The notes below the pieces were generated by a model that did no database searches, was not told where the DNA came from, and saw nothing but the letters and a program-made list of their open reading frames with translations. The position numbers were made by a program, and so were the translations under genes. Below, in pieces: positions 61,369 to 64,000 of a stretch of 64,000 bases of DNA. How positions within the stretch are numbered: the stretch's first letter is position 1; every line of letters begins with the position of its first letter. Source of the stretch: Enterobacteriaceae bacterium UBA7338 (GTDB taxonomy: Bacteria > Pseudomonadota > Gammaproteobacteria > Enterobacterales > Enterobacteriaceae); contig DKPJ01000017.1 of NCBI GenBank assembly GCA_002480085.1, positions 1 through 64,000 on the forward strand. Direction: 5' to 3'.

Positions 61369-63752
61369 CAGCGTCTCTCCTCACAGGTAAGCGGCCCGTA
61401 GGTCTGTAGTTTATGATCGGGATTCGCGCCGATCGTCAGGCGGGCGTAGCAGGTGCGGTTATCCGGCGTAGTCACCCGCAGGGCGTTTTCATCGCCGAGG
61501 TTTTCCAGGAAGGCGATGCCGTCATAGCCTACCGGCGCGGTGGGTTTACCCTCGCGATAGACCTGGCTGCCCACCGGCAGCGCGCGCCCCTGACCATCGT
61601 GCAGGATCACGCTGGCGACCCGCTCCTGCTCCATCGGGAACTCCACCAGGTAGCCGCTCTGGCGGCGCAGGGCAATCCGCTTCTCGGTCTCTTTCAGGCG
61701 CGTATCGGCCGGCAGGTTGAGGGTGTTGATGCTGTAGCTGGCGGGATAGTAGGCCGAGACGCCGCTGACCAGCAGGTAGCCTTTGTCGTTGGTCTTACCC
61801 ACCGGCTGGTTCTCATAGCTGACCGGCACGTCGGCATTGCCGCCTGTGCTGATCACCACGAAGGCATCGTTGATCTTGTTCGCCGCAAACAGCTGGCCGT
61901 CCATCAGCACAATGGAACCCAGCGCCTCGCCCCACCAGGTCATCATCCCGCGCTCGCCGTAGCCGCCCCCCTGCAATTCAACGCTGTTATTGCGCCAGCC
62001 CAGCGTCGCCTGCTGGTAATTATCCGACTGCGGCTGGCGGGCAAAGGCCATATTCCAGCCGAAGCCGCCGTCGGTGGGCATGGCGTGGTTATAGTTGATG
62101 CGCTGGCTGGTACCCGCATCCGGGGTTCTCTCCATGCTGATTGCTGCACTATCCCGCTCGCCAATAGGGATCTGCAGCGACATGGCGAAGGTCCAGTCGT
62201 CCCGCTGCTTATCATGGCTGGCCGCCAGGTAGAGGCTGCTGCTTCCCCACAGGTTCCGGCTCCAGGAGAGGTTCAGCAGCTCGGTCTTCTGGTTATCAAA
62301 GCTGCGTACGCCAATCCATGCCGCGCCGACGTTACCGTAGTCGCCCATGTTAAAGGTCAGCGAATATTGATCGGTGTTGCGGCTCAAGGTCGCCAGCGGC
62401 TGGCGATCGTCATCGTAAACGATGGTCTGATCGTAGAGGGCCAGGTTGCCAAACCCGCGGTCGCGGCGGGTGTGCTGGGTGGCGATGCTGAAGGTGCTGG
62501 TACTGTACTGGTAGCCCCAGTTGAGCTGGCTGCCGCTGTTGCCGCGCATCCGGCTCTCCGTCCACGACGAGTTAACCACGCCGTACTGGCCCAGCTTGAC
62601 CACCGCGCCCGCGCCGCCGAGGGCCAGCTCTTCGGCGGCTTCACCGTGGCCTTCAAAGGTGAAGTAGTCCGTCACCCCATAGCGCAGGGAGCCGCTGCCC
62701 GCCGCCGGACCGTAGTTGAAATCATCAATGCCGTAGTTACGCCGCAGGCTGCCAAGGGTGACTGCGCCATCGGTGATGCCGCGCTTCAGCACGTCGCTGG
62801 AGACATAGAACGGCAGCGTGGTGCTGACCTGGCGTCCCAGCGCGTCGGTGGTGACCAGCACCGCATCTCCCGCGCCGTTAATGTAGGGCAGATTGGTCAA
62901 AGTAAAGGGACCGGGCTGGAGCTGGGTCGATCCCGCCCGGTAGCCGTTGATAAAGACGTCTACCGCCGTGGGTACCGCCGCCTCCCCCGTAAAGGCGGGC
63001 AGCGGCCAGGTGACCAGGTCGGGGCGCAGAGAGAAGTCGCGCCCGTAGCGGATCCCGCCCATCCGCACGCTGCTGCTCCAGCTCAGCGAGTCGGAGATGA
63101 CGTCCCCCAGCTGCCACTCAGTGGCATTCTCCTCGTTGGTAAACAGCAGGGTCATGTCGTAGCGGGTATAGCCCTCGTTTTGTCCGGCGATACCGGAGAG
63201 ATACTCCCGCAGCGTACCGGTGGAGGAGAACACCGCGTTGCTGTCGAAGTAGCGAAACTCATGCCACAGAGAGGCCTGGCTTCCCGCGTGCTCGGTGCTG
63301 CTGGTATAGAAGTCATAGTTTACCAGCGCGCCCCGCCCATAGTGCGGCTTAGCACGCGCCCTTTCACCGTTAAAGGAGGTGGCGCGATCCCCTACCCACT
63401 CCCGGGGAACGAACAGCAGCAGCCGCTGGCGGTTGCTGTCATATTCGGTGCGGACATCAGGCAGGGTCGAGAGGTCAACCTCGCCTGCGGGCAGATGCTC
63501 AGCGGGGATCCCGGCCTGCTGCAGATCGCGGCTGGCGACAATATAGCGTCCCTGCCGCTGGGTGACCGGCACCACCCGCTCGGTATCATAGTGGTTGACC
63601 ACCAGCGAGAGGTGAAAGACCGCCTGGGCGTTGATGGCCTGCGCATCCGGCGGCGGCGGCAGAGCATCATCCCCCTCCTCTGCCAGCGCATCCGTCACTC
63701 CACCCAGCAGCACCATCAGCGACAGGATCAGTTTGCGGGAGACGACTGCCAT
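61368..63752 (-). CDS. Outer-membrane fimbrial usher (FimD/PapC family)
   Basis: This 794-residue protein has a signal peptide ending ALA, an N-terminal chaperone-binding domain (about residues 45-130) and a 24-strand barrel with plug (about residues 140-620). The conserved NLPYINGAGDAVL and PFYVSSDVLKRGI stretches are present, with C-terminal domains after them. It is of the size of ushers in SCPU (archaic-type) fimbrial operons. It overlaps the chaperone gene upstream by 25 bases. Confidence 0.92.
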   Translation of the reverse strand: MAVVSRKLILSLMVLLGGVTDALAEEGDDALPPPPDAQAINAQAVFHLSLVVNHYDTERVVPVTQRQGRYIVASRDLQQAGIPAEHLPAGEVDLSTLPDVRTEYDSNRQRLLLFVPREWVGDRATSFNGERARAKPHYGRGALVNYDFYTSSTEHAGSQASLWHEFRYFDSNAVFSSTGTLREYLSGIAGQNEGYTRYDMTLLFTNEENATEWQLGDVISDSLSWSSSVRMGGIRYGRDFSLRPDLVTWPLPAFTGEAAVPTAVDVFINGYRAGSTQLQPGPFTLTNLPYINGAGDAVLVTTDALGRQVSTTLPFYVSSDVLKRGITDGAVTLGSLRRNYGIDDFNYGPAAGSGSLRYGVTDYFTFEGHGEAAEELALGGAGAVVKLGQYGVVNSSWTESRMRGNSGSQLNWGYQYSTSTFSIATQHTRRDRGFGNLALYDQTIVYDDDRQPLATLSRNTDQYSLTFNMGDYGNVGAAWIGVRSFDNQKTELLNLSWSRNLWGSSSLYLAASHDKQRDDWTFAMSLQIPIGERDSAAISMERTPDAGTSQRINYNHAMPTDGGFGWNMAFARQPQSDNYQQATLGWRNNSVELQGGGYGERGMMTWWGEALGSIVLMDGQLFAANKINDAFVVISTGGNADVPVSYENQPVGKTNDKGYLLVSGVSAYYPASYSINTLNLPADTRLKETEKRIALRRQSGYLVEFPMEQERVASVILHDGQGRALPVGSQVYREGKPTAPVGYDGIAFLENLGDENALRVTTPDNRTCYARLTIGANPDHKLQTYGPLTCEERR

Positions 63753-64000
63753 TGCGTATCCCTGGCATTAATCGTCGCCTTCATGGTTGTCGGATTGCTG
63801 AGACCTGAGGGGAGCGGCCAGCTGCGCGCCCCGCCCGGCAGCACGTAGCCCAGCAGGCCATCCGCCATTTCACGGCGCTGGCTGCCCTGCTGCACGCTGA
63901 CCTGGCTCAGGCGCACGTGCACATCGCTCTGGTTGCGCACCTCCAGAGCCGGTTTGCCTCCCTCGCGGATCACCCGCCAGCTCAAATCGCGGGTGTTGAC
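63728..64000 (-). CDS. Fimbrial chaperone, C-terminal part (cut by window end)
   Basis: This reading frame runs off the window. The visible 90 residues include VRNQSDVHVRLSQVSV and the block LLGYVLPGGARSWPLP, like domain 2 of PapD-type periplasmic chaperones. An internal TTG at 63985 is not the start. It would deliver SCPU subunits to the usher, with which it overlaps by 25 bases. Confidence 0.83.
   Translation of the reverse strand, partial: VNTRDLSWRVIREGGKPALEVRNQSDVHVRLSQVSVQQGSQRREMADGLLGYVLPGGARSWPLPSGLSNPTTMKATINARDTQWQSSPAN

Noticed and set aside
61413..63848. Plus-strand ORF of 811 codons opposite the usher
   Set aside because: Antisense to an usher with clear family features. The product is an Ala/Val/Arg-rich shadow frame with no domain I know.
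63728..63985. Complete 85-residue protein starting at 63985
   Set aside because: The codon at 63985 is TTG and the frame is open to the window end with chaperone-like residues, so it is the C-terminus of a longer gene.

Overview
The window is chromosomal DNA of a member of the Enterobacteriaceae, most like the Enterobacter / Lelliottia / Leclercia / Kosakonia group. This rests on gene order from htpX to the flagellar and chemotaxis genes that is almost that of Escherichia coli K-12, on proteins recognisable end to end as the E. coli proteins, and on a high G+C content. Genes found here in E. coli but missing are pphA, yobB and torYZ. Genus and species are inferred, not proven. There are no rRNA or tRNA genes, CRISPR arrays or insertion sequences.

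Layout. 1-17300: protein quality control and envelope (htpX, prc, proQ, msrC, letA-letB), rsmF, small conserved proteins, the SdsR/RyeA sRNA pair, a copper-type operon (yobA-yebZ-yebY), holE, exoX, ptrB, yebE, yebF and LexA-controlled yebG. 17400-25700: purT, then the Entner-Doudoroff / pentose phosphate block edd-eda, zwf, hexR, pykA with visible HexR, GntR and PurR sites. 25700-36150: lpxM, mepM, the divergent Zur-controlled znuA / znuCB locus, ruvAB with a LexA box, and aspS-nudB-yebC-ruvC. 36300-37560: a small A+T-rich islet with an HExxH metallopeptidase-like gene and a lipoprotein gene. 37570-44770: yecD, yecE, yecN, cmoA-cmoB, cutC, yecM, argS. 44800-47700: a GH105 hydrolase and a GPH-type sugar transporter behind a KdgR-like operator, probably for unsaturated rhamnogalacturonides. 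47770-51390: flhBAE. 51625-53860: an A+T-rich two-gene insertion (dGTP triphosphohydrolase plus nucleotidyltransferase). 53920-60280: tar-tap-cheRBYZ behind a sigma-28 promoter. 60400-64000: a spore-coat-U type chaperone-usher operon, cut by the window end.

Most of the window is conserved core genome. The accessory pieces are the insertion between flhB and cheZ, the islet upstream of aspS, the GH105/transporter operon between argS and flhE, and the fimbrial operon next to tar. The strongest candidate for an undescribed system is the overlapping dGTPase-nucleotidyltransferase pair at 51625-53860: an extra dNTPase with intact motifs, in a foreign-looking A+T-rich segment, coupled to a polymerase-beta-type nucleotidyltransferase. 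An anti-phage nucleotide-depletion or toxin-antitoxin-like module is a reasonable inference but is not shown by sequence alone.
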